A DNA stretch of 64,000 bases from Streptomyces sp. TBY4 (GCF_024213195.1 NZ_JANAVF010000003.1:395420-459419), one strand, 5' to 3'; numbered from the stretch's first letter, positions 1 through 8,473 are shown. Made by a program: numbers and translations. Notes: generated by a model not told the origin, from the letters alone.

Positions 1-1058
1 ACGCGGCCCTGCCGATCCCCGCCCTGCGGTTCCTCGGCGAAGACGCGGACGTCATGGACTTCTACAAGACCGCCGGGCAGATGGGCGGCCTCGGCGTCAC
101 CTTCTTCTTCGTGCTCAGCGGTTTCGTGCTGAGCTGGTCCGCCCGTCAGAAGGACACCGCGCGGGCGTTCTGGCGCCGCCGGTTCGTGAAGATCTACCCG
201 AACTACGTGGTCGCCTGGGTGCTGGGCATGGTGCTCTTCGCCTCCGCCTACACCCCGGTCGGCACCTCGATCGCCAACCTGCTGATGGTCCAGGTGTGGT
301 CGCCGGAGTTCAACACCTACTTCAGCGTCAACCCGCCCAGCTGGTCGCTCGGTGCGGAGGCGGTCTTCTACGCCGCCTTCCCGATGCTGAACAACTTCTT
401 CAAGAAGATCCGCGACAGCCACCTCAAGTACTGGATCGCCGGCGCCATCGCGCTGGTCATCGCCACCCCGGCGCTCGCCTACGCGCTCCTGTCCGACGCC
501 CCCGGCATCCCCGGCGGCGAGGCCAGCTCCGTGATCCAGTACTGGGTCACCTACGTGCTGCCGCCGGTCCGCATGGTCGACTTCGCGCTCGGCATGCTCG
601 TCGCACACGCCGTGCAGCGCGGCCGCTGGAAGAACATCGGCATGGTCTGGTCGGGGCTGCTGCTCGTCGCCGGCTACGTCCTGACCGCGTACGTCCCGTA
701 CCTGTACGGGCAGCGCGCCACCTGCATCATCCCCGTGGTCCTGCTGATCGCCGCCGCCGCCACCGCGGACGTGGAGAACCGGTTCAGCATCTTCCGCAAC
801 CGCACCATGCTCTGGCTCGGCGAGATCTCCTTCGCCTTCTACCTGCTGCACTTCGTGGTGCTGGCCTACGGGCGCAAGCTGCTCGGCACCGAGACCTACT
901 CGGCGCTGACCACGAGCCTGCTGCTCGCCGCCGCCGCGGGCATCACCGTCGTCCTCTCCTGGGCCCTCTACGCCGGGGTGGAGCGGCCGCTGACCCGCAA
1001 GTTCGCCAAGTCGAAGCGCGCCCGCCAGACCTCCGACCGAGTTTCCACCGGTGCCTGA
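1..1058 (+). CDS. Acyltransferase 3 family membrane protein (5' end outside window)
   Basis: Integral membrane O-acyltransferase of the OafA/YrhL type, which moves acyl groups onto sugars or other hydroxylated acceptors at the membrane. The reading frame is open from base 3 with convincing family sequence before the first ATG at 54, so the true start lies upstream. Visible features are the early FFFVLSGFVLSW segment typical of the family, an RRRFVKIYPNY positively charged loop, about eight further hydrophobic segments and a basic C-terminus. The N-terminal catalytic His region is not in the window. It ends 25 bases before the next gene. Acceptor unknown; a tailoring role in the neighbouring cluster is possible but unproven. 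Confidence 0.85.
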   Translation, partial: AALPIPALRFLGEDADVMDFYKTAGQMGGLGVTFFFVLSGFVLSWSARQKDTARAFWRRRFVKIYPNYVVAWVLGMVLFASAYTPVGTSIANLLMVQVWSPEFNTYFSVNPPSWSLGAEAVFYAAFPMLNNFFKKIRDSHLKYWIAGAIALVIATPALAYALLSDAPGIPGGEASSVIQYWVTYVLPPVRMVDFALGMLVAHAVQRGRWKNIGMVWSGLLLVAGYVLTAYVPYLYGQRATCIIPVVLLIAAAATADVENRFSIFRNRTMLWLGEISFAFYLLHFVVLAYGRKLLGTETYSALTTSLLLAAAAGITVVLSWALYAGVERPLTRKFAKSKRARQTSDRVSTGA

Positions 1059-1083
1059 GCACCCCCCGACATCAAGGAGCAAC

Positions 1084-1938
1084 ATGTCCAGCACGCAGAT
1101 TCTGGTCACCGGGGCCACCGGCCGGGTGGGCCGTGAGGTCCTGTCGCAGCTGATCGGGGCGGGCATCCCGGTCCGTGGCGGCGCCCGCAACCCCGCGAAG
1201 ATCGGCGCCCCGGAGCACGTAGAGGTCGTCGAGGCCGACCTCGGCCGGCCCGAGACGCTGCCCGCCGCCCTCGAAGGCGTGGAGAAGGTCTTCCTGTACG
1301 CCGTTCCGCAGGGTGTCGGCGAGTTCCTGGCGGCCGCCCAGCAGGCCGGGGTCAAGCACATCGTGCTGCTGTCGTCCCAGACGGTCACCGAGGCCTTCCC
1401 CGGCCAGGAGCCGATCACCGAGATGCACCGCGCGGTGGAGGCGGCGATCGTCGAGTCCGGCATCGCGTACACCTTCCTGCGCCCGCACAACTTCGCCTCC
1501 AACATCCTGATGTGGGGCTGGCCCGAGAGCATCCGGGGCGAGCAGAAGGTGCGCTTCCCGTACCCCGAGTCGCACAGTGACGCGATCCACGAGAAGGACA
1601 TCGCGGCGGTCGCCGTGAAGGCCCTGACCGAGCCGGGCCACGAGGGCCAGGCCTACTTCCTCAGCGGCCCCGAGTCGGTGACGCAGCGCCGTCAGCTGGA
1701 GATCATCGCCGAGGTCGTCGGCAAGGAGCTGGAGTTCGAGGAGCGCACCGAGGAGCAGGCGCGCGTGGACCTCGGCGAGATCGTCCCGGCCTGGGTCGCC
1801 GACGCGGTCTTCGGCTACTGGTCCGCCTCCGACGGCGTCCCGACGCACCTGTCGGACAACGTGGAGAAGATCACCGGCCGCCCGGCGCTGACGTTCGCCG
1901 AGTGGGCGGCCGACCACGCCAAGGAGTTCACCGCCTGA
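1084..1938 (+). CDS. NmrA-like NAD(P)-binding reductase
   Basis: Atypical short-chain dehydrogenase of the NmrA/SDR-a type, 284 residues, cytoplasmic. The N-terminal ILVTGATGRVGREV is the glycine-rich dinucleotide-binding loop. The mid-protein segment around HNFASN replaces the classical YxxxK catalytic pair, so it may be a redox sensor or an atypical reductase. The start is set by AAGGAG at 1074-1079, 4 bases before ATG 1084; an upstream in-frame ATG at 1051 overlaps the previous gene and has no ribosome site. Hydride-transferring reductases are known in diazo-dependent deamination pathways, but assigning that role here would be speculation. Confidence 0.85.
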   Translation: MSSTQILVTGATGRVGREVLSQLIGAGIPVRGGARNPAKIGAPEHVEVVEADLGRPETLPAALEGVEKVFLYAVPQGVGEFLAAAQQAGVKHIVLLSSQTVTEAFPGQEPITEMHRAVEAAIVESGIAYTFLRPHNFASNILMWGWPESIRGEQKVRFPYPESHSDAIHEKDIAAVAVKALTEPGHEGQAYFLSGPESVTQRRQLEIIAEVVGKELEFEERTEEQARVDLGEIVPAWVADAVFGYWSASDGVPTHLSDNVEKITGRPALTFAEWAADHAKEFTA

Positions 1939-1957
1939 GGCTGAGCGGCGGGGGAAC

Positions 1958-2003
1958 GGCGGAGGGGGGACGGACCGGATGGTCCGTCCCCCCTCCGCCT
2001 TTT
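1958..2003. terminator. Strong bidirectional terminator
   Basis: Perfect 19-bp stem with a 4-base GGAT loop (arms 1958-1976 and 1981-1999) followed by TTTT on the plus strand. It lies between the convergent NmrA-like gene and the FAD oxidoreductase gene. Confidence 0.9.
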
Positions 2004-2009
2004 CCGTGC

Positions 2010-3377
2010 TCAGTGCGCGGTCGGCTCGATGTTGTAGTTCACCCGGAACAGGTTCGCCGGGTCGTACGCGGCCTTGAGCGCGGCCAGCCGGGTGTGGCCG
2101 GAGGCGGTGTAGGCGGAGCGGACCCGGTCGGCGACGGTGTCGTCGATGCCGAAGAAGTTCACGAACGCCCCGCCCGTGCTCCACGGCTCCATGGTGCCGT
2201 GCAGCAGGTCGTGGGCCGTGCGGATGGCCGGCAGCCGGCCGGGCTCCATGATCGAGGTGGAGAAGAGCATGAAGCCGGCGTCCCGGCCCGCGACCGCGTT
2301 CTCGGTGCGCGGCGGGCGGGCGTAGGCGCCTCCGTGGTGGCGGATCTCGACGAAGTACGGGGCGTCCGCCTGCGGACCCGCCAGCTCGAGCAGGGTCTCG
2401 ACGGCCACGGGCGGCAGCTCGCGCAGCGCCGTGTTGCGGTCGTACGCCGCCACCGGGAACGGCGGCTCGTGGTGGATGGAGCCGACTTCCAGGTAGGGCA
2501 TCTTGGTGACGGTGTCCTGGAGGACCGGGCCGACCTCGCGCAGCGGCTGCACCAGGCGCTCGCCCTCGGCGAGCTCCCCGGACCAGGCGATCCGGATGTG
2601 GGCGACGTACTGGCCGCGCATCGCCTCGGGGAGCACCGGCAGGTCGGGGTAGCGGATCAGCTGCATGGAGGAGGACATCTCCTCGGGGACCGTCCGTGTC
2701 CACTCGGCCCAGGTGCGCAGGGCCGCGGCGGCGTGGTCCGCCCCGAAGTAGAGGCCGCCGCCGTAGAGCTCGGAAACGGGGAAGAGGTCGATCTCCATGG
2801 AGACGACCACGCCGAAGTTGCCCTTGCCGCCCCGCAGGGCCCAGAACAGGTCCGGCTCCAGCTCGGGGGTGGCCGTACGGAGCCGGCCGTCGGCGGTGAC
2901 CACGTCCAGGCTGCGGACGTGGTCGGCCGCGTATCCGTAGCGGCGGCCGAGCAGTCCCATGCCGCCGCCGACGGTGTAACCGACCGCGCCGACACCGGGG
3001 TTGGAGCCGTTCAGGGGCGCCAGGCCGTGCGGGGCCGTCGCGGCGAGGACGTCCTGCCACACGGTGCCGGCCGCGACGGTCGCGGTGCGGCGCTCGGGGT
3101 CGACCCGTACTCCCGTCATCCGCCGGGTGCTGATCATCAACTGGCCTTCGGCGGAACGGGAGATGCCGTGGCCGGTGGCCTGTACGGCGACGCCCAGCCC
3201 CGCCCCGGCCGCGTACCGGACCGCTTCCTGGACGTCGGCGGTGTCCCGGGCGCGGACGATGAGGGCGGGCCGGTGGTCGAGGGCCAGGTTGTAGCCGAGC
3301 CGCTCCTCGTCGTAGCCCTCGTCCCCCGGGAGGAAGACCGGTGCTGCGAGTGAGGTGGGTGCTGTCTGCATGGGCAT
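2010..3377 (-). CDS. FAD-linked oxidoreductase, berberine-bridge (PCMH/BBE) type
   Basis: 455-residue flavoprotein oxidase or dehydrogenase. The FAD-binding PCMH domain spans about residues 35-210, and a C-terminal BBE segment ends FRVNYNIEP. His70 in ATGHG fits the histidine that is covalently attached to FAD in this family. The position that is Cys in bicovalent members lies in GSNPGVGAVG, without Cys, so a single covalent link is likely. Such enzymes carry out late oxidations of alcohols, amines or phenols in many antibiotic pathways. The start lies 2 bases after the VOC gene stop, so the pair is probably translated together. Met3 is an alternative start. Substrate unknown. Confidence 0.88.
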   Translation of the reverse strand: MPMQTAPTSLAAPVFLPGDEGYDEERLGYNLALDHRPALIVRARDTADVQEAVRYAAGAGLGVAVQATGHGISRSAEGQLMISTRRMTGVRVDPERRTATVAAGTVWQDVLAATAPHGLAPLNGSNPGVGAVGYTVGGGMGLLGRRYGYAADHVRSLDVVTADGRLRTATPELEPDLFWALRGGKGNFGVVVSMEIDLFPVSELYGGGLYFGADHAAAALRTWAEWTRTVPEEMSSSMQLIRYPDLPVLPEAMRGQYVAHIRIAWSGELAEGERLVQPLREVGPVLQDTVTKMPYLEVGSIHHEPPFPVAAYDRNTALRELPPVAVETLLELAGPQADAPYFVEIRHHGGAYARPPRTENAVAGRDAGFMLFSTSIMEPGRLPAIRTAHDLLHGTMEPWSTGGAFVNFFGIDDTVADRVRSAYTASGHTRLAALKAAYDPANLFRVNYNIEPTAH

Positions 3378-3379
3378 GG

Positions 3380-3793
3380 TCAGTCCAGTTCGTAAGGGGC
3401 GGTCATGACTTCGATGCTGTGGCCGTTCGGGTCGTCGATGTAGACGCCGCGGCCTCCGTACCAGGTGTTGGTGACCCCGGCGTGGCGGTGGAAGGGGTCG
3501 CCCCAGAAGGGCAGCCCGCGGTCCTTGATCCGGGCGAGGATCGCGTCGAACTCGGGGTCGTCCACGAGGAAGGCGTAGTGCTGCGGGGTGACCGTGCCGT
3601 CGGCGCCGAGGCCGGCGCCCCCGATCGCGTGCTCGCTGCCGAGGACGTCGAGGGAAATGTCGTTCGAGAGCTGGAGCACCAGGAACGGCCCGTAGCGGCG
3701 GCTCGGTTGGAGTCCCAGGATGTCGATCAGGAACGCGGCGGTGGCGTCGCGGTCGTGGGCGGTGAGGATGGTGTGGTTGAGCCGGATGGCCAC
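3380..3793 (-). CDS. VOC family (glyoxalase/dioxygenase fold) protein
   Basis: 137-residue single-domain vicinal oxygen chelate protein. Paired beta-alpha-beta-beta-beta modules are visible: an N-terminal RLNHTIL strand with the first metal-type His, a central HYAFLVDDP strand with a second His, and the C-terminal SIEVM strand with the Glu metal ligand. Family members include dioxygenases, isomerases and drug-binding proteins, so the reaction cannot be named. It is followed at 2 bases by the FAD oxidoreductase and separated from the NTF2-like gene by a hairpin, so the two downstream genes may form their own transcript. Confidence 0.85.
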   Translation of the reverse strand: MAIRLNHTILTAHDRDATAAFLIDILGLQPSRRYGPFLVLQLSNDISLDVLGSEHAIGGAGLGADGTVTPQHYAFLVDDPEFDAILARIKDRGLPFWGDPFHRHAGVTNTWYGGRGVYIDDPNGHSIEVMTAPYELD

Positions 3794-3856
3794 GGTGGAG
3801 CTGCCTTCGGTCGGGGGTAGGGGGTAAGGCGCAGAGGGGGTCGGGAGCGGGAAACG

Positions 3857-3889
3857 CCCTGACCCCGCGCCGGGGGCGCGGGGTCAGGG
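3857..3889 (-). terminator. Intercistronic hairpin, likely terminator
   Basis: Perfect 15-bp stem (arms 3857-3871 and 3875-3889) with a 3-base loop. Read on the minus strand it is followed by CGTTTC, a weak T-tract. It sits in the 192-base gap (3794-3985) between the NTF2-like and VOC genes, and no clear promoter was recognised there. It may end or attenuate the operon starting at 7121. Confidence 0.6.
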
Positions 3890-3985
3890 ACGGACGGGCT
3901 CGGGGTCGCGTGGAGCGTGAGGGTCGGCCCCGGATGACCGTCCTGGTCCGCGTCCGGGGCCTGAGGGGGGCCCGGGCGGACAGGT

Positions 3986-4387
3986 CTAGCCGCGGTCGGT
4001 GCCGGACGGGTTGTCGATCACGTAGCGCCAGCGGCCGTCGGGGCCGCGGCGGGCCACGTCGGTGGCGGAGCCCTCCTGGTGCACGAGGGTGCCGTCGGGG
4101 GCGGTGCCCGCGATCACGAAGTCCCCGATGAGCAGGGCGATGTCCTCGCAGACGTAGGTGTGCCGCAGGGTGAGCGAGATCGGGACGCCCAGGGCCAGGA
4201 ACTCGGCGTTGGCCGCGCGCCGGGCGTCCTCCGTGACGGCCTTGCCGGGACCGGTGACGAAGACGGCGCCGGGGGCGAAGAGCCGGTCGACCGCGCTGAG
4301 TTCACCCGAGTTGAAGGCCTGCTCGAAGACCGCGGGAAGCTCGGCGGGGTCGGTCGGGGGCAGCAGGGTGGAGAGGAGGTCGGTCAT
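3986..4387 (-). CDS. NTF2/SnoaL-like small protein
   Basis: 133-residue protein of the NTF2-like/SnoaL-like cone fold. The pattern is an N-terminal helix pair (FEQAFNSGELSAVDRLF), the AVFVTGPG strand, then long strands ending RWRYVIDNPSGT. In antibiotic clusters this fold provides cyclases, hydroxylases and isomerases, but it is also common in stress proteins. No diagnostic catalytic set was identified. It begins 7 bases after the NAT gene stop and belongs to the same leftward operon. Confidence 0.75.
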   Translation of the reverse strand: MTDLLSTLLPPTDPAELPAVFEQAFNSGELSAVDRLFAPGAVFVTGPGKAVTEDARRAANAEFLALGVPISLTLRHTYVCEDIALLIGDFVIAGTAPDGTLVHQEGSATDVARRGPDGRWRYVIDNPSGTDRG

Positions 4388-4394
4388 GCCGGCC

Positions 4395-5207
4395 TCAGCC
4401 CGTCTGGATGCCGGCGCGACCGGGCTCGGGGGTGGCCGGGAGCGCGTCCAGGTCGAAGCCGAAGTACTTGCGGTAGGCCGCGAGCACGGCTTCGTCGCCC
4501 TCCAGGTCCTCGACGATGCGCTCCGAGCCCGTGATCTGGGTGAGGCGGTTGCCCTTGAGAGTGATGCGGCCGCCGTCCTCGGTCGGCAGGGAGCAGAACA
4601 CGTCCGCCAGGAACGGCGATTCGGGGGCGGTCCGCCACCACCACAGGGTCGGGACGAAGTCGGCGACCCGCACCGGGCGGTCGTCGATCCGGTAGAGCGG
4701 GCGGTCGTTCAGGAGGACGTCGAAGCCCCAGGCGCCCTCGCCCTCGGAGGCCACGACCCGGTAGCTGCCGTGTACGTCCTGCTGCGGCTCGTCGGTGGCG
4801 AAGCGCAGGGGCGTACGGCTGTTGCGGCCGAAGCCGACGTCGACCAGCCAGGCCTCGCCGTCCAGCAGGACGCGGAGCGCCAGGTGGCCCATGAACGGGC
4901 CCGGGCCGTCGGGGCGGTAGACCTGGCCGGGCAGGATCTCCACCTGGTAGCCGAGGGCGCTCAGCAGGTACCCGAAGGCGGGGTTGACCTCGTAGCAGCC
5001 GCCGCCGCGGCGGCGGTCGACCAGCTTCTCGAGGACCTGCTCGTCCATGTGGACGGCGGTGCCGGGGAAGTGGTAGTCGAGGTTCTCGAACGGCACGGTC
5101 AGGCAGTGCCGCTCCTGCAGCAGGCGCAGCGCGGCGAGGTCGGCCCGCTCGGGCCGCGTCGCGCCGATGCGGTCCAGATACGCGTCAACCTGGGCGTCAT
5201 TCAGCAT
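4395..5207 (-). CDS. Arylamine N-acetyltransferase (NAT) family
   Basis: 270 residues, normal NAT length. The Cys-His-Asp triad is visible: Cys71 in RGGGCYE, His108 in GHLAL and Asp123 in DVGFG. NATs acetylate aromatic amines from acetyl-CoA, and a relative (RifF) closes amide bonds in rifamycin-type macrolactams. In Streptomyces griseus a NAT is known to acetylate 2-aminophenols. AAGGAG lies 8 bases before ATG. Context next to KAS III and an aryl-acid reductase pair suggests an aromatic amine intermediate that is protected or acylated; this is inference. Confidence 0.88.
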   Translation of the reverse strand: MLNDAQVDAYLDRIGATRPERADLAALRLLQERHCLTVPFENLDYHFPGTAVHMDEQVLEKLVDRRRGGGCYEVNPAFGYLLSALGYQVEILPGQVYRPDGPGPFMGHLALRVLLDGEAWLVDVGFGRNSRTPLRFATDEPQQDVHGSYRVVASEGEGAWGFDVLLNDRPLYRIDDRPVRVADFVPTLWWWRTAPESPFLADVFCSLPTEDGGRITLKGNRLTQITGSERIVEDLEGDEAVLAAYRKYFGFDLDALPATPEPGRAGIQTG

Positions 5208-5324
5208 GTCTGTCTCCTTGGGCAGGGTGGGAGGTCAGGAGCCTGAGGGCGGGAGCCTGGGGGAAGGGGCCTGGAGGGGGCAGGCCCGGAGAAGGGGGCC
5301 GTCAACCGGCTGCGGTCACGGCGG

Positions 5325-6341
5325 TCACCACTGGAGCAGGACGAGCCCCATGGCCATCCCGCCGCCGAACGCGGCGAGCAGGACGAGGTCCCCGTCCTTC
5401 ATGTCCGCCGTGCGCACGGCGTGGTCGAGGGTGACCGGCACGGAGGCCGAGCCGGTGTTGCCGTACTCCTCGTAGGTCGAACGGGTCCGGTCCCGCGGGA
5501 TCCCGATCCGGTCGGCGAGGTCGTCGATCATGCGGCCGTTGGCCTGGTGCGGGACGAAGTGCGCGATGTCCGCCGGGGCCACGCCGTTGTCGGCCAGGAA
5601 CGCGGAGATGGCCGGGGCCACGTTGTCGGCGACGAAGTCGCGGACCGCGCGGCCGTTCATCGTGAAGTAGTGCAGCCCGTCGCGGAGGGTGTCCTCGGTG
5701 GCCGGGAGGCGGCTGCCGCCGGCCGGGACCCGGATCAGCTCGTGGTCGTCGCTGAAGCCGGCCAGCCGGGCGCTGATCACGGTGCGGCCCCGGGACGGGC
5801 CGAGGACGACCGCGCCGGCGCCGTCGCCGAAGAGGATGGTCGTACGGCGGTCGCGCGGGTCGAGGATGCGGGAGTAGATGTCGGCGCCGACGACCAGGGC
5901 GTAGCCGCCCGTTCCGCGGATGATCCGCTCCGCGGTGGTGAGGGCGAAGTTGAAGCCGCTGCACACCGCGTTGAGGTCGAAGGCGGGGGTGCCGCTGCCG
6001 GCGCCGAGCCCTTCGGCCACGAGCGCGGCGGTCGCCGGCTGCGGGGAGTCGGGGGTGGAGGTGGCGGTGATGATCAGGGAGAGCTCGGAGCCGCGGATGC
6101 CGGCCGCTTCCAGGGCGGCCCGGCCGGCGGCGATGGCCAGGTCGGAAGTGGCCTCGTCCGGCTTGGCCCAGCGGCGGTTGCGTATGCCGGTCTTGCCGAA
6201 GATCCACGCGTCGTCGACTCCCGCGGGGGCGCCGACTTCGTCATTGGTGACGACGTAGGACGGCAGGCAGGATCCGGTTCCCAGAATTCCGACGGCGGGC
6301 GCGGACGGTCCCTCTTCGAAACGGCGGCCGGTGGTGATCAA
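5325..6341 (-). CDS. 3-oxoacyl-ACP synthase III (FabH/KAS III-like)
   Basis: Thiolase-fold condensing enzyme with the complete KAS III triad: Cys127 (NAVCSGF), His265 (VPHQANG) and Asn295 (YGNTGS). The chosen TTG start (6341) has GAGGGG 7 bases upstream and gives 338 residues, close to typical FabH length, with ILGTGSCLP near the N-terminus. An ATG at 6401 adds 20 unusual residues and has a poorer ribosome site. No acyl carrier protein or other PKS/FAS gene is nearby, so it may act as a stand-alone condensing or acyl-transferring (ester/amide-forming) KAS III, as in several antibiotic pathways, rather than in bulk fatty acid synthesis. Confidence 0.88.
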   Translation of the reverse strand: MITTGRRFEEGPSAPAVGILGTGSCLPSYVVTNDEVGAPAGVDDAWIFGKTGIRNRRWAKPDEATSDLAIAAGRAALEAAGIRGSELSLIITATSTPDSPQPATAALVAEGLGAGSGTPAFDLNAVCSGFNFALTTAERIIRGTGGYALVVGADIYSRILDPRDRRTTILFGDGAGAVVLGPSRGRTVISARLAGFSDDHELIRVPAGGSRLPATEDTLRDGLHYFTMNGRAVRDFVADNVAPAISAFLADNGVAPADIAHFVPHQANGRMIDDLADRIGIPRDRTRSTYEEYGNTGSASVPVTLDHAVRTADMKDGDLVLLAAFGGGMAMGLVLLQW

Positions 6342-6445
6342 TTCTCGTCCCCTCGGTGTGCTCGGGCGCCCATGGTTTCGCCGCGTGACGCGCGGCGCCA
6401 TGTCATGTCCCGCTCTCTGTCAGGTGATGGGAAAAACATCGGATG

Positions 6446-6487
6446 CGCGCCCGGCCTTTCTGCCGGCCGGTGGGCCTGCCGGGCGCG
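6446..6487 (-). terminator. Possible hairpin downstream of the WrbA-like gene
   Basis: 10-bp perfect arms (6446-6455 and 6478-6487) enclose a 22-base GC-rich loop. On the minus strand TTTTT follows about 10 bases after the stem. It could be a weak terminator or processing site between the WrbA-like and KAS III genes. Confidence 0.35.
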
Positions 6488-6497
6488 TCTTCCGGCC

Positions 6498-7121
6498 TTA
6501 CTGGGCGGTGGCGAGACCGCGGACGACGATTCCCGCGACTTCGGTGACCCGGCGCGCCTGGAATTCCACGGCGGCGAGATTGTCCTCGTGGACGTTTCCG
6601 GGACGGTTGCGGGTGACGCTGGAGCTGCCGTAGGGGTTGCCGTTCTCCGGGCGGAAGAGGACCTCGCCGGTGGAGCCGTTGGCGACGATGAGCGAGCCCC
6701 AGTGGCAGACGGCGTTGTGGACGGCGAGCAGGGTGGTCTCGTGGCCGCCGTGCGGTGCGGAACCCGAGGTGAAGGCGGACACCACCTTGTTGGCGAGCTT
6801 GCCCGGGATCGACACGGGAGCGGTGGAGTCGATGAAGGCGCCGACCGGGGCGGCGGGCAGTCCGAAGCGGACGGGGGTGCCGATGAGGATGCCGTCGGCC
6901 CAGAGCAGGTCGTCGAGCCCGACCTCGGGGATCCCGCCGTCGGTCTGCGCGTGCGCGGTCACCGCGTCCTCGGTGCCGGGAACGACGGTCTCGGTGTGCA
7001 GCCGCGGAATGCGCAGGAGGCGTACCTCCGCCCCGGCCTTTCCGGCGGCCGCGGCGGCCGCTTCGGCGAGCTTGTGCACGTTTCCGGTGGACGAGTAGTA
7101 GACGACGGCGATATTGACCAT
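6498..7121 (-). CDS. WrbA-like NAD(P)H:quinone oxidoreductase (flavodoxin fold)
   Basis: 207-residue flavodoxin-like protein. The FMN phosphate loop is YYSSTGNVHKLA near the N-terminus, followed by GTPVRFGLPA and a FTSGSAPHGGHETTL segment as in WrbA-type (type IV) quinone reductases. These do two-electron reduction of quinones and keep phenolic products reduced. ATG 7121 is chosen because it starts directly at the first beta strand and has AGGAG about 11 bases upstream; an upstream start at 7205 would run into the divergent regulatory region. First gene of the leftward operon and a sensible partner for aminophenol or quinone chemistry. Confidence 0.85.
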   Translation of the reverse strand: MVNIAVVYYSSTGNVHKLAEAAAAAAGKAGAEVRLLRIPRLHTETVVPGTEDAVTAHAQTDGGIPEVGLDDLLWADGILIGTPVRFGLPAAPVGAFIDSTAPVSIPGKLANKVVSAFTSGSAPHGGHETTLLAVHNAVCHWGSLIVANGSTGEVLFRPENGNPYGSSSVTRNRPGNVHEDNLAAVEFQARRVTEVAGIVVRGLATAQ

Positions 7122-7253
7122 GTCTGAATCAACTCCTGGCGGGATCGACTGGTGTGGGGCGTGATTCCTGCCGGCAATGCCGCGCGTACTTCGACCCCGG
7201 ACCATCGGATGCTGGTGAGCGCAGGAGAATCCGGCAAGGGCCGCAGCCGAAAT

Positions 7254-7281
7254 CCGTCAAGTGCGGAGGGGCAGTTGACGG
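7254..7281. promoter_or_regulatory. Inverted TTGACGG repeat in divergent promoter region
   Basis: In the 247-base gap between the divergent WrbA-like and EhpF-like genes, CCGTCAA (7254-7260) and TTGACGG (7275-7281) form a perfect 7-bp inverted repeat with a 14-base spacer. Each arm reads as a -35-like TTGACG towards its own operon. Good -10 boxes are not evident, so it may instead be an operator. The GTTCAGT-type operator seen at 16.1, 23.1 and 26.0 kb is absent here. Confidence 0.45.
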
Positions 7282-7368
7282 ACTCGCCGCGACGGCGTGG
7301 ACCCGTCCCGGAAGAACGGCTCACGATGCGGAAGCTACGGCGACAAACAGCCCACCGGAAGGAGCATC

Positions 7369-8472
7369 GTGTCATCCGTTGATCCCATGCTGGAATTTCC
7401 CCTCGACACCCAGCCGGACCCCGACGCATTCCTGCGCGCCGCTCTGCGGTGGCATTTCTCCCCGGAAACGGGCTCGCCGTTCTGGCTGGAGCGCGCGGAA
7501 ACCCTCGGGTTCGACCCGCTGACCGACATCAAGAGCTTCGCGGACCTCTCCCGCTTCCCGAACCTCGCCAACGAGCTGCGCGACGTACGCGCCGAGGACC
7601 TCATCCCCCGCGGCTACGGCCCGCAGCCCGAGGTCGTCGGCGTCTACGAGAGCGGCGGCACCACCGGCGCCCCCAAGCGCATCGTCCTGCTCCAGGAGTG
7701 GCTGGACCGCCTGCTCACCTGGAGCAGCGCCCAGCTGGACCGGCACGGCGTACCGCAGAACGTGAACTGGCTGGTCGTCGCCCCGACCGGTCCCCACATG
7801 GTGGGCGACGTCATCAAGCGCCAGACCGCCTTCCGCGGCGGCCTCGCCTTCACCGTCGACCTGGACCCGCGCTGGGTCAAGAAGCTCATCTCCGAGGGCA
7901 AGAGCGCGGAGGCCGGCGCCTACGCCGAGCACATCGTCGACCAGGTGGCGTTCCTGCTCCAGACCCAGGACATCGGCGTCCTGATGTGCACCCCGCCGAT
8001 CCTGGAGCGCCTCGCCCGCCGCGACGACCTCGCCAAGCTCATCGACGAGAAGGTCAAGGCGATCAACTGGGTCGGCACCCAGATGGACGCCGACACCCGC
8101 TACCTGTACCGCACCGAGGTCTTCCCCAAGGCGCACCTCTACAGCGGCTACGGCTCCACGATGATCCTCGGCAACGCCTCCGAGCGCCCCGGGCTCTCGG
8201 ACGACGACCCGTGCATCTACGACCCGTTCTCCCCGCACATGGTCTTCGACGTGGTCGACCCGAAGACGCGCGAGACCGTCGGCTACGGCGAGCGCGGCCA
8301 GGTGGTCATGCACCACGTCAGCAAGAGCCTGTTCATGCCCAACAACCTGGAACGCGACTACGCGACCCGCGTGCCCGGCCCCGAGGGCGTCTGGCAGCTC
8401 GGCGACTCCGTGGCGGACATCGCGCCCGTCCAGGAGTTCGACAACGAGACCGTCATCGAAGGGGTCTATTAA
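7369..8472 (+). CDS. EhpF/GriD-like aryl-acid adenylating enzyme
   Basis: 367-residue ANL-superfamily enzyme lacking the usual C-terminal lid domain, matching the short EhpF-type family (griseoluteic acid) and GriD (grixazone). The P-loop SGGTTGAPK is at residues 95-103, with YSGYGSTMILGNA further on. EhpF/GriD activate an aromatic carboxylate so that a partner aldehyde dehydrogenase can reduce it to an aldehyde. GTG 7369 has GGAAGGAG just upstream. The stop is one base before the partner gene, so the two are co-translated. Resemblance to LuxE-type acyl-protein synthetases is more distant. The substrate is probably a substituted benzoate-type acid, by inference. Confidence 0.8.
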   Translation: MSSVDPMLEFPLDTQPDPDAFLRAALRWHFSPETGSPFWLERAETLGFDPLTDIKSFADLSRFPNLANELRDVRAEDLIPRGYGPQPEVVGVYESGGTTGAPKRIVLLQEWLDRLLTWSSAQLDRHGVPQNVNWLVVAPTGPHMVGDVIKRQTAFRGGLAFTVDLDPRWVKKLISEGKSAEAGAYAEHIVDQVAFLLQTQDIGVLMCTPPILERLARRDDLAKLIDEKVKAINWVGTQMDADTRYLYRTEVFPKAHLYSGYGSTMILGNASERPGLSDDDPCIYDPFSPHMVFDVVDPKTRETVGYGERGQVVMHHVSKSLFMPNNLERDYATRVPGPEGVWQLGDSVADIAPVQEFDNETVIEGVY

Positions 8473-8473
8473 A

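Noticed and set aside
5325..6401. KAS III start at ATG 6401
   Set aside because: It would add an unusual 20-residue Arg-rich extension with a weak ribosome site; TTG 6341 has GAGGGG at 7 bases and gives normal family length.
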